DNA of 64,000 nucleotides from positions 1,870,501-1,934,500 of the forward strand of contig NZ_CP059896.1 in assembly GCF_014126615.1 (NCBI RefSeq), in the 5' to 3' direction. Below the pieces are notes generated by a model, which made no database searches, was not told where the DNA came from, and worked only from the letters and a program-made list of their open reading frames with translations. Position 1 is the first letter of the stretch. Every line of letters starts with the position of its first letter. This document shows, piece after piece, positions 36,258 to 44,568 of the stretch. This DNA is from Ciceribacter thiooxidans. Its GTDB lineage: Bacteria; Pseudomonadota; Alphaproteobacteria; Rhizobiales; Rhizobiaceae. The translations under genes and the position numbers were made by a program.

Positions 36258-36658
36258 AGAAGACAGCGACGATCCTGCTGTGCGGCCTCGGACTTCTTGC
36301 GGCAGTGCCGGCAAAAGCTGACCCTGCGCGCGACGCGATCCTGAAGGACTATGCGACCGCTGCGGGCGTCACCTCCTTCTCTGCCGAGGCCGGCAAGACG
36401 TTGTTCCAGGCGAACCACACCGGGGGCAAACCAGACACGCCGTCCTGCACGACCTGCCACACCACCGATCCGCGCCAGGCGGGCAAGTCGCGGGTCGGCA
36501 AGCCGATCGAGCCGATGGCCGTATCGGCCAATGCGAGCCGTTTCACCGATGCCGCGAAAGTGGAAAAATGGTTCCGCCGCAACTGCACCTCGGTCCTCGG
36601 GCGCGAATGTACCACCGAGGAAAAGGGGAATATCATCACCTATCTGTCCAGCCTCTGA
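36254..36658 (+). CDS. shp: SHP-type (DUF1924) oxygen-binding cytochrome c
   Basis: 134 aa. A signal peptide (MKKTATILLCGLGLLAAVPAKA) is followed by one heme site CTTCH (65-69). The segment GKSRVGKPIEPMAVSANASRF and the C-terminal cysteine pair (C111, C119) match sphaeroides heme protein (DUF1924), a cytochrome with an Asn sixth ligand that leaves on reduction and lets O2 or NO bind. N93 is the candidate ligand, by analogy only. The gene sits between b561-DHC and DHC genes, as in known shp clusters. Translation is coupled to the upstream gene. Confidence 0.82.
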   Translation: MKKTATILLCGLGLLAAVPAKADPARDAILKDYATAAGVTSFSAEAGKTLFQANHTGGKPDTPSCTTCHTTDPRQAGKSRVGKPIEPMAVSANASRFTDAAKVEKWFRRNCTSVLGRECTTEEKGNIITYLSSL

Positions 36659-36671
36659 CCGGAGATTTCCG

Positions 36672-37172
36672 ATGACGATGACACTGAAATCCGCCCTCAA
36701 ACTGGCGCTCGTCGCCGCCGCCTTCTCGGGTGCCGCCATGCTCGGCCCCGCTTTCGCCGATGACGACGAAGGTGGCGAAGGCGGCATTCGCGCCGTCACC
36801 AACGAGACGGCGAAGGCCGAGTGTTCCGCCTGCCACATGGCCTATCCGCCGGGGCTGTTGCCGCAGCGCTCCTGGCAGGCGCTGATGGGCAACCTGTCGA
36901 ACCACTTCGGCGAGGATGCAAGCCTCGACGAACCGGTCCGCAAGGAAATCGAGGACTATCTGGTCGCCAATGCAGCGGATGCAGGTGGCGGCTCGATGCG
37001 CGGCCTCAAGGCCGACCAAACACCGCTGCGCATCTCCGAACTGCCGTGGTTCACACGCGAACACGGCTCCAAGCTCATCGCCCGGGCGAAGGCGAACCCG
37101 AAGATCGGTTCGATATCGAACTGTGCCGCCTGCCACCGCGGCGCCGAACAGGGCTATTTCGAGGACGACTGA
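36672..37172 (+). CDS. dhc: Diheme cytochrome c (DHC)
   Basis: 166 aa periplasmic electron carrier. A signal peptide ends near AFADDD. Heme motifs are CSACH (51-55) and CAACH (151-155), with the DHC-typical MAYPPGLLPQRSWQALM between them. GGAGAT precedes the ATG, 13 bases after the SHP stop. DHC is the known electron donor to SHP in Rhodobacter sphaeroides. The same domain occurs fused to b561 in the first gene of this operon, so two DHC copies exist. Confidence 0.88.
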   Translation: MTMTLKSALKLALVAAAFSGAAMLGPAFADDDEGGEGGIRAVTNETAKAECSACHMAYPPGLLPQRSWQALMGNLSNHFGEDASLDEPVRKEIEDYLVANAADAGGGSMRGLKADQTPLRISELPWFTREHGSKLIARAKANPKIGSISNCAACHRGAEQGYFEDD

Positions 37173-37419
37173 TCAGAAACCAAAAGGCGCCGCCTTCCAC
37201 GTCGGCGGCACCGAACGCAGGGCCCGCCGACGCGCTCCCGCCGGCGGGCCTTGTGCATAGAGAGATCAAGAGGTCTCGCGGCTGGACAGCCGGACGTGAC
37301 GACGTTCCATACCGTTACGCCATCTACGTCGCTAATTAGTTTTTTCGCGAAATATCTATTCAATCACTTACTTGCCGGACACTCGCCACTGGCGTCACTG
37401 GCATGCCTGTCCTCGCGAC

Positions 37420-37448
37420 TTGACTGACCCATAACTCTACGGTTATAG
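37420..37448 (+). promoter_or_regulatory. Sigma-70 promoter of the ArsR operon
   Basis: TTGACT (37420-37425), 17 bases, TTATAG (37443-37448) is a near-consensus promoter. The predicted start lies near 37455, about 26 bases before the ATG. Operator copy one overlaps the spacer and -10. Confidence 0.7.
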
Positions 37449-37474
37449 AAAAATCCATAGCCAACGAGTTATCG
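37429..37474. promoter_or_regulatory. Two tandem ArsR-type operator candidates
   Basis: CCATAACTCTACGGTTATAG (37429-37448) and CCATAGCCAACGAGTTATCG (37455-37474) share the pattern CCATAnC...GTTATnG. Copy one is an inverted repeat (ATAAC/GTTAT) over the -10 element, and copy two covers the start site. Binding of the regulator encoded just downstream would repress its own operon. Confidence 0.55.
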
Positions 37475-37480
37475 ATTTCC

Positions 37481-37804
37481 ATGCCGAATGCACACGATCT
37501 CCTTTTCCGAACCCTTGCCGACCAGACCCGCAGGGCCATCTTCGAACGGCTCTGCCGCGAGGGAGACCAGACTGTCGCCGCGCTGACGGCCAAGGCTGGC
37601 GTCTCGCAGCCGGCGGTATCGAAACATCTTGCGGTACTGAAACGGGCGGGGCTTGTGAGCGATCGCCACCAAGGACGTCAGACCCACTACAGCGCCCGGA
37701 TCGAAGCCCTGGCGCCGCTGGTCGACTGGACGAAGCAAATGTCCGGCTTCTGGCACACCCGCTTCGACGAGCTCGAAGACCTACTCAGGAGGATGGACCA
37801 ATGA
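37481..37804 (+). CDS. ArsR family winged-helix regulator
   Basis: 107 aa. LADQTRRAIFERLCREGDQTVAAL and VSQPAVSKHLAVLKRAGLVSDRH form the ArsR winged helix. It lacks the Cys-rich metal site of ArsR/SmtB, like regulators paired with SRPBCC/AHSA1 partners. It overlaps the AHSA1 gene by 4 bases (ATGA). Its effector is probably not a metal. Self-repression is likely from operators in its promoter. Confidence 0.92.
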   Translation: MPNAHDLLFRTLADQTRRAIFERLCREGDQTVAALTAKAGVSQPAVSKHLAVLKRAGLVSDRHQGRQTHYSARIEALAPLVDWTKQMSGFWHTRFDELEDLLRRMDQ

Positions 37805-38211
37805 CCACTGCCGAGACTGCAACGCGCTCCGTCGTCGTCGAGCGCGAACTTCCCTTTCCGCCGGAGAAAATCTGGCGCGCGCTGACGCAGCCGCATCTCA
37901 TCGCCGAATGGCTGATGAAGAATGAGTTCAAGCCGGAGACCGGCCACCGCTTCAGGCTGGAAGCCGACTGGGGCTCAATCCACTGCGAGGTCCGCACGGT
38001 CGAACCGAACCGGGCGCTTTCCTATACCTGGGACGCCTACGATCTCAGGAGCGTCGTGACCTGGACCCTCACCCCCATGGAGAGTGGCACGCATCTGCGC
38101 ATGGAACAGACAGGCTTCAAGCCAGACCAGCCGCGCTACTACGGCGGAGCGAAAGCCGGCTGGCCGCAGTTCATCGACAAACTCGAAGCCGTCCTCGAGC
38201 GGCTGGACTGA
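37801..38211 (+). CDS. AHSA1/SRPBCC domain protein
   Basis: 136 aa. VVVERELPFPPEKIWRALTQPHLIAEWLMKN is the AHSA1 (Hsp90 ATPase activator homology 1) family beginning; the C-terminal helix WPQFIDKLEAVLERLD closes the START-like pocket. Such proteins are commonly encoded with ArsR-type repressors; the ligand is unknown. Translation is coupled to the regulator. The small membrane protein gene follows 47 bases later. Confidence 0.9.
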   Translation: MTTAETATRSVVVERELPFPPEKIWRALTQPHLIAEWLMKNEFKPETGHRFRLEADWGSIHCEVRTVEPNRALSYTWDAYDLRSVVTWTLTPMESGTHLRMEQTGFKPDQPRYYGGAKAGWPQFIDKLEAVLERLD

Positions 38212-38258
38212 CGTCAGCACGCAACGCCCGCCCGACCTCCGTTACGAAGGAGCAGAGC

Positions 38259-38471
38259 ATGACCTGGAATGCCGGAATACGCCAATTTCACCGCTGGACG
38301 TCGATCATCTTCACCGCGACCGTTGCCGCGAACTTTGTCACGATGTCGTTCGGCGAGCCGCCTGCCTGGGTGACCTATTCGCCCCTACCGCCGCTCTTTG
38401 TCTTGCTGCTCAGCGGCCTCTACATGTTCGCCCTGCCGTATTTCGGCAGGCGTCGGCGCGCGGCGGCGTAA
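38259..38471 (+). CDS. Small membrane protein in ArsR/AHSA1 operon
   Basis: 70 aa with two hydrophobic helices (about 14-32 and 42-60) and a basic end (YFGRRRRAAA). AAGGAGCAGAGC precedes the ATG, so it is well translated. FHRWTSIIFTATVAANF resembles small rhizobial membrane proteins next to AHSA1 genes, but I can name no family. The gap of 47 bases and the shared terminator put it in the same operon. Confidence 0.75.
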   Translation: MTWNAGIRQFHRWTSIIFTATVAANFVTMSFGEPPAWVTYSPLPPLFVLLLSGLYMFALPYFGRRRRAAA

Positions 38472-38504
38472 AGCAGAAAGAACGCAATCATCTTTGCTGC
38501 AAAT

Positions 38505-38534
38505 AAAAAGCCGCCGACTCCCGCCGGCGGCTTT
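38505..38534. terminator. Bidirectional terminator between ArsR operon and ilvD
   Basis: A 10-bp perfect stem (AAAGCCGCCG/CGGCGGCTTT, 38507-38516 with 38525-38534) has an 8-nt loop. The minus strand carries a T-rich run (CTTTTTATTT) after the stem, the better direction, for ilvD. The plus side has TTTCCCGTTT for the ArsR operon. Confidence 0.85.
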
Positions 38535-38566
38535 CCCGTTTCTGTCCGTAGAAGCGGCTTCCAGCC

Positions 38567-40402
38567 CTATTCCGGCAGGATGCGGACTGCACCCTTGTCG
38601 GCGGAGCTCGCGAACGCGGCATAGGCCTTCAGCGCCGTCGTCACGTTGCGCTTGCGCGGGGTCGACGGTTTCCAGCCGGCCTCGTCCTGTTCCGCGCGGC
38701 GGCGGGCGAGCTCGTCGACGCTGACCGAAAGATTGATCGTGCGGTTCGGGATGTCGATCTCGATGGTGTCGCCGTCGCGAACCAGGCCGATCGTGCCGCC
38801 GTTTGCCGCTTCCGGCGAAACGTGGCCGATCGACAGGCCCGAGGTGCCGCCGGAGAAGCGTCCGTCGGTGATCAGCGCACATTCCTTGCCGAGACCCTTC
38901 GACTTCAGATAGCTCGTCGGATAGAGCATTTCCTGCATGCCGGGGCCGCCCTTCGGGCCTTCGTAGCGGATGACGACGACGTCGCCGGCGACGACCTCGT
39001 TCGACAGGATCGCTTTCACCGCCGCGTCCTGGCTCTCATAGACCTTGGCCGGACCGGTGAACTTCAGGATCGACTCGTCGACGCCTGCCGTCTTCACGAT
39101 GCAGCCGTCCAGCGCGATGTTGCCCTTCAGAACGGCGAGGCCGCCGTCCTTGGAGAACGGGTGTTCGACCGAGCGGATGATGCCGTTCTCGCCGTCGGTA
39201 TCGAGCTCCTCCCATCGGGCACTCTGGGAAAAGGCCGTCTGGGTCGGGATGCCACCCGGCGCGGCCTTGAAGAATTCGCGCACCGTCTCGGAATTCGTGC
39301 GGGTGATGTCCCAGCGATCGATCGCGTCGCCGAGAGAGGCGGCATGGACGGTCGGGCTGTCGCGATTGATAAGGCCACCGCGGTCGAGCTCACCGAGAAT
39401 GCGCATGATGCCGCCCGCCCGGTGAACGTCTTCCATATGGACGTCGTTCTTGGCGGGCGCCACCTTCGAGAGGCAAGGGACCCGGCGCGACAGGCGGTCG
39501 ATGTCGTCCATGGTGAAATCCACCTCCGCCTCATGGGCAGCGGCGAGAATGTGCAGCACCGTGTTGGTGGAGCCGCCCATGGCGATGTCGAGCGCCATGG
39601 CGTTCTCGAAGGCGGCCTTGGAAGCGATGGTCCGCGGCAGGACAGTGGAATCGTCCTGCTCGTACCAGCGGCGGGCGAGGTCGACGATCAGATGACCGGC
39701 CTCGACGAAGAGCCGCTTGCGATCGGCATGGGTGGCGAGCGTCGAGCCGTTGCCGGGCAGCGACAGACCGAGCGCTTCCGTCAGGCAGTTCATCGAATTG
39801 GCCGTGAACATGCCCGAGCAGGAGCCACAGGTCGGGCAGGCGGACTGTTCGATCGCCTTGACGTCCTCGTCGGATACCTTGTCATCGGCGGCAGCGACCA
39901 TCGCGTCGACGAGGTCGAGCGCATGCTTCTTGCCGTGCAGGACGACCTTGCCGGCCTCCATCGGTCCGCCGGAAACGAAGACCGTAGGGATATTGAGGCG
40001 CAGCGACGCCATCAGCATGCCGGGGGTGATCTTGTCGCAGTTGGAGATGCAGACCATGGCGTCGGCACAGTGGGCGTTGACCATGTATTCGACGCTGTCG
40101 GCGATGAGTTCGCGCGACGGCAGCGAATAGAGCATGCCGTCATGGCCCATGGCGATGCCGTCGTCGACGGCGATCGTATTGAATTCCTTGGCAACGCCGC
40201 CGGCCGCCTCGATCTCGCGGGCGACCAACTGGCCGAGATCCTTCAGGTGGACGTGGCCCGGAACGAACTGGGTGAACGAGTTCACCACCGCGATGATCGG
40301 TTTGCCGAAGTCGGCATCCTTCATGCCCGTCGCGCGCCAGAGACCGCGCGCGCCCGCCATGTTGCGGCCGTGGGTCGTGGTTCTTGAACGATAAGCTGGC
40401 AT
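38567..40402 (-). CDS. ilvD: Dihydroxy-acid dehydratase
   Basis: 611 aa Fe-S dehydratase in valine, leucine, isoleucine and pantothenate synthesis. The start at 40402 follows GAGGAA and gives [19 protein letters not shown], the canonical N-terminus; an 18-codon extension is not used. Cluster and Mg2+ segments are visible: [32 protein letters not shown] and [14 protein letters not shown]. It is monocistronic with its own terminator. Confidence 0.96.
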   Translation of the reverse strand: MPAYRSRTTTHGRNMAGARGLWRATGMKDADFGKPIIAVVNSFTQFVPGHVHLKDLGQLVAREIEAAGGVAKEFNTIAVDDGIAMGHDGMLYSLPSRELIADSVEYMVNAHCADAMVCISNCDKITPGMLMASLRLNIPTVFVSGGPMEAGKVVLHGKKHALDLVDAMVAAADDKVSDEDVKAIEQSACPTCGSCSGMFTANSMNCLTEALGLSLPGNGSTLATHADRKRLFVEAGHLIVDLARRWYEQDDSTVLPRTIASKAAFENAMALDIAMGGSTNTVLHILAAAHEAEVDFTMDDIDRLSRRVPCLSKVAPAKNDVHMEDVHRAGGIMRILGELDRGGLINRDSPTVHAASLGDAIDRWDITRTNSETVREFFKAAPGGIPTQTAFSQSARWEELDTDGENGIIRSVEHPFSKDGGLAVLKGNIALDGCIVKTAGVDESILKFTGPAKVYESQDAAVKAILSNEVVAGDVVVIRYEGPKGGPGMQEMLYPTSYLKSKGLGKECALITDGRFSGGTSGLSIGHVSPEAANGGTIGLVRDGDTIEIDIPNRTINLSVSVDELARRRAEQDEAGWKPSTPRKRNVTTALKAYAAFASSADKGAVRILPE

Positions 40403-40672
40403 CGGTGGTTCCTCGGATCTGTCCTGGTTGCTTTTCCGGGCGCGCGCGGCAATCAAGTGCCGATCTCATGCGCATACCTATGGATTTCCCCTGTCCTAGT
40501 GCAATCGGGGGAAAGTGTCACTATCAGCATACCCCAAAACGGTACGCCTGGCACGACTGGCCGGTTTCCTCACGAAATCGTGGCTCGACGTTTCTTTTCA
40601 CACGACTGAAACTCTGGTCCAATTTCCTGCGTATACTCTTCAGGAACGCAACAGCTACGAGAGAGCAGAGCC

Positions 40673-41623
40673 ATGTCATCCTATCGTCCGCCCAGGATCG
40701 CCGCGAGCGAGATCACCCCGCCGGCGCTCTACATGAGCCGCCGGGCGCTGATGGCGACGGCGGGTGCAGGACTTGCGCTCGCCGCCCTGCCGAAATCGCT
40801 GCGCGCCGCGCCTTTGGCGGCAAAGCCCAGCGACTACAAGGTCGACGAGACGGTCACCTCGAAGGAGGACGCGACCAGCTATAACAATTTTTACGAATTC
40901 GGCACCGACAAGACCGATCCGATCCGCTATTCCGACGATTTCAAGCCGCAGCCATGGCGGGTGGAAGTGGGCGGGCTGGTCGCCAAGCCCACCGTCTTCG
41001 GCATAGACGACATCATGAAGGACTTTCCGATGGAGGAGCGCGTCTACCGGATGCGCTGCGTCGAGGCCTGGTCGATGGTGATCCCGTGGATCGGTTTTCC
41101 GCTTTCGGCCCTGCTCGACAGGGTTGAGCCGCTCGGCAGCGCCAAATACGTCGCCTTCGAGACGGTCGTTCGGCCCGACGAGATGCCCGGCCAGCGCGGG
41201 CTCTTCCAGCCGCTCCGCTGGCCCTATGTCGAGGGCCTGAGGCTGGACGAGGCACGCCATCCGCTGGCGATCCTCGCGACCGGCCTTTACGGCGAGACGC
41301 TGCCGAACCAGAACGGCGCGCCGCTCCGCCTCGTCGTGCCGTGGAAATACGGCTTCAAGGGCATCAAATCGATCGTCCGGATCACGCTCACCGAGAAGGA
41401 ACCGCCCTCCACCTGGAACCTCTCGGCACCGCACGAATACGGCTTCTACGCCAACGTCAATCCGGCGGTCGACCACCCCCGGTGGAGCCAGGCGACGGAA
41501 CGACGGATCGGTGAAGGCGGCGGCCTTTTCGGCGGTGCCCGGCGCGAAACCCTGCCCTTCAACGGCTATGCGGACGAGGTCGCCGGCCTCTACGCCGGCA
41601 TGGATCTCGCGAAGTATTATTGA
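40673..41623 (+). CDS. msrP: Methionine sulfoxide reductase, molybdopterin subunit
   Basis: 316 aa periplasmic molybdoenzyme repairing oxidised methionine in envelope proteins. Tat leader [20 protein letters not shown]; the Mo-ligand cysteine is C129 in [15 protein letters not shown]. The C-terminal [28 protein letters not shown] is family-typical. GAGAGCAGAG precedes the ATG. The stop overlaps the msrQ start (TGATG), giving coupled translation. Confidence 0.96.
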   Translation: MSSYRPPRIAASEITPPALYMSRRALMATAGAGLALAALPKSLRAAPLAAKPSDYKVDETVTSKEDATSYNNFYEFGTDKTDPIRYSDDFKPQPWRVEVGGLVAKPTVFGIDDIMKDFPMEERVYRMRCVEAWSMVIPWIGFPLSALLDRVEPLGSAKYVAFETVVRPDEMPGQRGLFQPLRWPYVEGLRLDEARHPLAILATGLYGETLPNQNGAPLRLVVPWKYGFKGIKSIVRITLTEKEPPSTWNLSAPHEYGFYANVNPAVDHPRWSQATERRIGEGGGLFGGARRETLPFNGYADEVAGLYAGMDLAKYY

Positions 41624-42255
41624 TGCCTGCCCTCCCTGCCCGCTACCGACCGCTTTCCGTCTGGGCGCTCTATGCGATCGGCCTCACGCCCGGCCTCTGG
41701 ACGTTCTACCTTGGGGTTACGGCCGATCTGGGCGCCGATCCGGTCAGGACCTTCGAGCACTTCCTCGGTCTCTGGGCCCTGCGCTTCCTGTGTCTGACCC
41801 TACTCGTCACGCCGGTTCGCGATCTATTCGGCATTAACCTAATTAGCTACCGGCGAGCATTGGGGCTGCTTGCCTTCTGGTACGTGCTTGCGCACTTCAC
41901 CGTCTACCTGACCCTCGATCGCGGGATGATCCTGACCTCGATCGCCGGCGATCTTGCCAAGCGGCCTTACATCATGCTCGGCATGGCGGGGCTCGTGATG
42001 CTGATCCCGCTGGCGCTCACCTCCAACCGCTGGTCGATCCGCAGGCTCGGGCCGCGTTGGACCACGCTGCACCGGCTCGTCTACGTCATCGCCGCCGCCG
42101 GCGCGCTTCATTATGCACTGTCACTGAAGTCCATCACTGCCGAGCCGGCCTTCTATATCGCGGCAGTCGGCATTCTTCTCGGCTATCGGCTCGTGCGGCC
42201 GACGCTGATGAGCCGGAAGCGTCAGCGCAAGGCACAATTCTCAGCGAGAGCCTAA
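41623..42255 (+). CDS. msrQ: Heme-binding membrane subunit of MsrPQ
   Basis: 210 aa, about six helices, of the ferric reductase-like transmembrane fold, with histidines placed for b hemes (WYVLAHFTVYLTLD, HRLVYVIAAAGALHYAL). It hands quinol electrons to MsrP. A TTG three bases earlier is an alternative, but the ATG in TGATG is preferred. Its last 15 bases overlap the convergent AraC gene. Confidence 0.94.
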   Translation: MPALPARYRPLSVWALYAIGLTPGLWTFYLGVTADLGADPVRTFEHFLGLWALRFLCLTLLVTPVRDLFGINLISYRRALGLLAFWYVLAHFTVYLTLDRGMILTSIAGDLAKRPYIMLGMAGLVMLIPLALTSNRWSIRRLGPRWTTLHRLVYVIAAAGALHYALSLKSITAEPAFYIAAVGILLGYRLVRPTLMSRKRQRKAQFSARA

Positions 42256-43242
42256 GGTCGCCGGCCGGGCGCACGGTCGGTCGAGACGCTTCAAGGTCTC
42301 GACGGGCGTCTCGCCGTAGTGCGTTCGATACATCCCGGAGAAGCGCCCGAGATGGAAGAAGCCCCACCGCATGGCGATCTCTGAAACGCCGCCCGGTGAC
42401 GATCTGGTGTCGAGCAGTTCGCGGCGGGCGCCGTCGAGCCGCGCCAGACGCAGCCACAGCGACGGCGGCATGCCGACGGCATCGAGAAAGGCGGAACGCA
42501 GGCGTTCGAGCGGCACGCCGAGATGACAGGCAAGCGACGGTAGCGTGACCGGTTCGCCCGGATCATCCGCAATGTGCCGCTCCACCCGCCGGAACAGGTC
42601 GAGCGAGGCGCGCCGGCTGGTGAGCCGCTTGCTGTGCTCGTCGAAGGCGGCCCAGAAGTCCAGAAAACGTTCGGCAAGCAGGTCCGGCAGAACCCGTTCG
42701 AGATCGGCGGACGGCCGTCCCTCCAGGGCTCCGAAGCCGAGCAGGCAGGAGAGCCAGTCGCCGAGTGCCTCGTCGGCCGGCGAACGGGTCCGCGAGCGGA
42801 CGGACGAACCTCCGGTCGAAAGCCCTATCGCCTCGACCGGCAGCGTAAGGCTGATGAGGTCGCTCTCCTCGCCCACGACGGTCATCAACTCCGTTTCGCC
42901 CTGACGCAGCGCAACCATCGTGCCCATCTCGTGATGACCGTTGACGCGCCAGCCACCCTGCGCCGTGATCGGGAAGATAAAGGAGAGCTTTCCGGCCGGG
43001 CTTCTGGTCTCCTGCGCAACCGACGGAGCGATACGCTCGCGGCTGATCACCGCATCGCCGACCGCCATCAGTTCGAAGGAGGCGCCATAGGTCCCGCGGC
43101 TCACCTGCCGATAGCTCTGCACCCACTCGCCGTCGCAGGCGTCGTGTTCACTCGCATCCCGGAGAGACTGTCGCTCGTAGAACATCGTCCAACCATCGCC
43201 TTGCGATCCGGGTTTGCCCGGAAAACAGGCAGAAATCATCAC
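42241..43242 (-). CDS. AraC family transcriptional regulator
   Basis: 333 aa. The C-terminal 100 residues form the AraC/XylS double helix-turn-helix (SLACHLGVPLERLRSAFLDA; GVSEIAMRWGFFHLGRFSGMYRTHYGETP). The N-terminal part is an AraC-binding-like effector domain (about 20-190). The ATG at 43242 has a poor ribosome site; another at 43185 (MFYERQSLRDASEHD) may be the real start. It is divergent from the serine hydrolase gene, 72 bases apart, and could regulate it. Confidence 0.87.
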   Translation of the reverse strand: MMISACFPGKPGSQGDGWTMFYERQSLRDASEHDACDGEWVQSYRQVSRGTYGASFELMAVGDAVISRERIAPSVAQETRSPAGKLSFIFPITAQGGWRVNGHHEMGTMVALRQGETELMTVVGEESDLISLTLPVEAIGLSTGGSSVRSRTRSPADEALGDWLSCLLGFGALEGRPSADLERVLPDLLAERFLDFWAAFDEHSKRLTSRRASLDLFRRVERHIADDPGEPVTLPSLACHLGVPLERLRSAFLDAVGMPPSLWLRLARLDGARRELLDTRSSPGGVSEIAMRWGFFHLGRFSGMYRTHYGETPVETLKRLDRPCARPATLGSR

Positions 43243-43314
43243 ACGAAGCGGATAGCCAGTCCACCCGTAGATGCCCTACCCCTTATGGATCGATAAAAAA
43301 GGGGAACTTCCGAC

Positions 43315-44523
43315 ATGCAGAAACGAGTTCTTTCGGCCGTGATCCTGGCCGCTCTCGCGATACCCGCACTCGCCCGGGCGGACGACGACAAATGGCTGAC
43401 ACCGACCATGGTCGACGCCCGTGCGGCGATGATGACGCCCGAGCTTTCCTTCCTCACCTTCCAGCACATCGACTCTATCTTTGCGACGAGACCGGTGCAG
43501 GCTGGCGACAGCGTCTGGGCGCTGCCCTCCGAACCGCGCGCTATCGGGGAGAAATTCGCGCTCGGCGATCAGTCCCTGCCGCTCGAAGACTTCCTCGAGA
43601 AGACCGCGACCAACGGGCTTTTGGTGATCCGCGACGGCAAGATCGTGAACGAGATCTACCGCAACGGCCTCAACGAAAAGGGGCACCACATCTCCTTTTC
43701 CATGGCGAAGTCGATGCTGGCGACGATGATCGGCATCGCCGTCTCCGAGGGCAAGATCAAGAGCATCGACGACAAGGTCGTCGACTACCTGCCCGACTGG
43801 AAGAGCTCGGCTTACGCCAACGTCTTGATCCGCGATCTCCTGATGATGCGCTCGGGCGTTGCCTGGCTGGAAGTGTATGAATTCGGCAGCGAGACGCAGC
43901 TGACCGAAGTGCACAACAATTCACTCGTCGCCTACAAGTACCGCTGGTGCGACTATGCGAAGGACCGCGCCAAGACCGAGCACAAGCCGGGAGAGGTCTT
44001 CAACTATTCGACGCTCGACACGTCCGTTCTCGGCTGCGTCCTCGAAAAGGCGACCGGCATGAAAGGCGCGGACTATCTGAGCGAGAAGATCTGGAAGCCA
44101 GCCGGCATGGAATCGGACGCCTTCTACATGCTCGACGGTCCGGACTCCGTCGGCCGCGAGTTCTTCGGCGCCGGCATGAATGCGGCGCTGCGCGACTACG
44201 GCCGCTTCGGCCTGATGATGCTCGATGACGGCAAGGCGAATGGCCGGCAGGTCATCCCGGCAGACTGGGTGAAACAGTCGACGGTGCCGGATGCGACAAC
44301 GGAGCCCGCGAGCAAGGATGACTGGCTCGGCTATGCCTATCAGTGGTGGACGGTGCCGGGTTCGGACGCCTACGCCGCAATCGGCCTCTTCAACCAGTTC
44401 ATCTATATCGATCCGCCGAGCAGGACAGTGATCGTCAAGCTCGATTCGCCGGCCGATCCGCTCGGCTTCGAGAAGGAGAACATCGCCTTCTTCGAGCAGA
44501 TCGTCAAAAACCTCGCGAACTGA
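43315..44523 (+). CDS. Secreted serine hydrolase (beta-lactamase / class C penicillin-binding protein family)
   Basis: 402 aa with a signal peptide (MQKRVLSAVILAALAIPALARA). The nucleophile motif SMAK (in HISFSMAKSML) and the Tyr motif (FNYSTLDTSVLG) identify the serine beta-lactamase-like fold. Later YAYQWWTVPG resembles esterases and 6-aminohexanoate-dimer hydrolases more than true AmpC. The substrate is unknown; resistance should not be assumed. It is divergent from the AraC regulator. Confidence 0.88.
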   Translation: MQKRVLSAVILAALAIPALARADDDKWLTPTMVDARAAMMTPELSFLTFQHIDSIFATRPVQAGDSVWALPSEPRAIGEKFALGDQSLPLEDFLEKTATNGLLVIRDGKIVNEIYRNGLNEKGHHISFSMAKSMLATMIGIAVSEGKIKSIDDKVVDYLPDWKSSAYANVLIRDLLMMRSGVAWLEVYEFGSETQLTEVHNNSLVAYKYRWCDYAKDRAKTEHKPGEVFNYSTLDTSVLGCVLEKATGMKGADYLSEKIWKPAGMESDAFYMLDGPDSVGREFFGAGMNAALRDYGRFGLMMLDDGKANGRQVIPADWVKQSTVPDATTEPASKDDWLGYAYQWWTVPGSDAYAAIGLFNQFIYIDPPSRTVIVKLDSPADPLGFEKENIAFFEQIVKNLAN

Positions 44524-44534
44524 GGTGCAACTCA

Positions 44535-44559
44535 GCAGGGCCGGTCGTTCCGGCCCTGC
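44535..44559. terminator. Hairpin between serine hydrolase and AcnX genes
   Basis: A perfect 10-bp stem (GCAGGGCCGG/CCGGCCCTGC) with a 5-nt loop lies between two convergent stops. T runs are short on both sides. It is a likely shared terminator. Confidence 0.55.
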
Positions 44560-44568
44560 GATGCGCAT

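Larger units (their letters stand above)
37173..37480. promoter_or_regulatory. Cytochrome operon 3' region and ArsR promoter region
   Basis: 308 bases without a gene. A 9-bp GC hairpin (GGCCCGCCG/CGGCGGGCC, 37221-37250) lacking a T tract follows the cytochrome operon. The last 60 bases hold the ArsR-type promoter and operators listed separately. I see no other element. Confidence 0.55.

Noticed and set aside
43315..44523. Antibiotic-resistance beta-lactamase
   Set aside because: Only the SxxK/YxS fold signatures are present, with an esterase-like remainder; no basis for a resistance claim.
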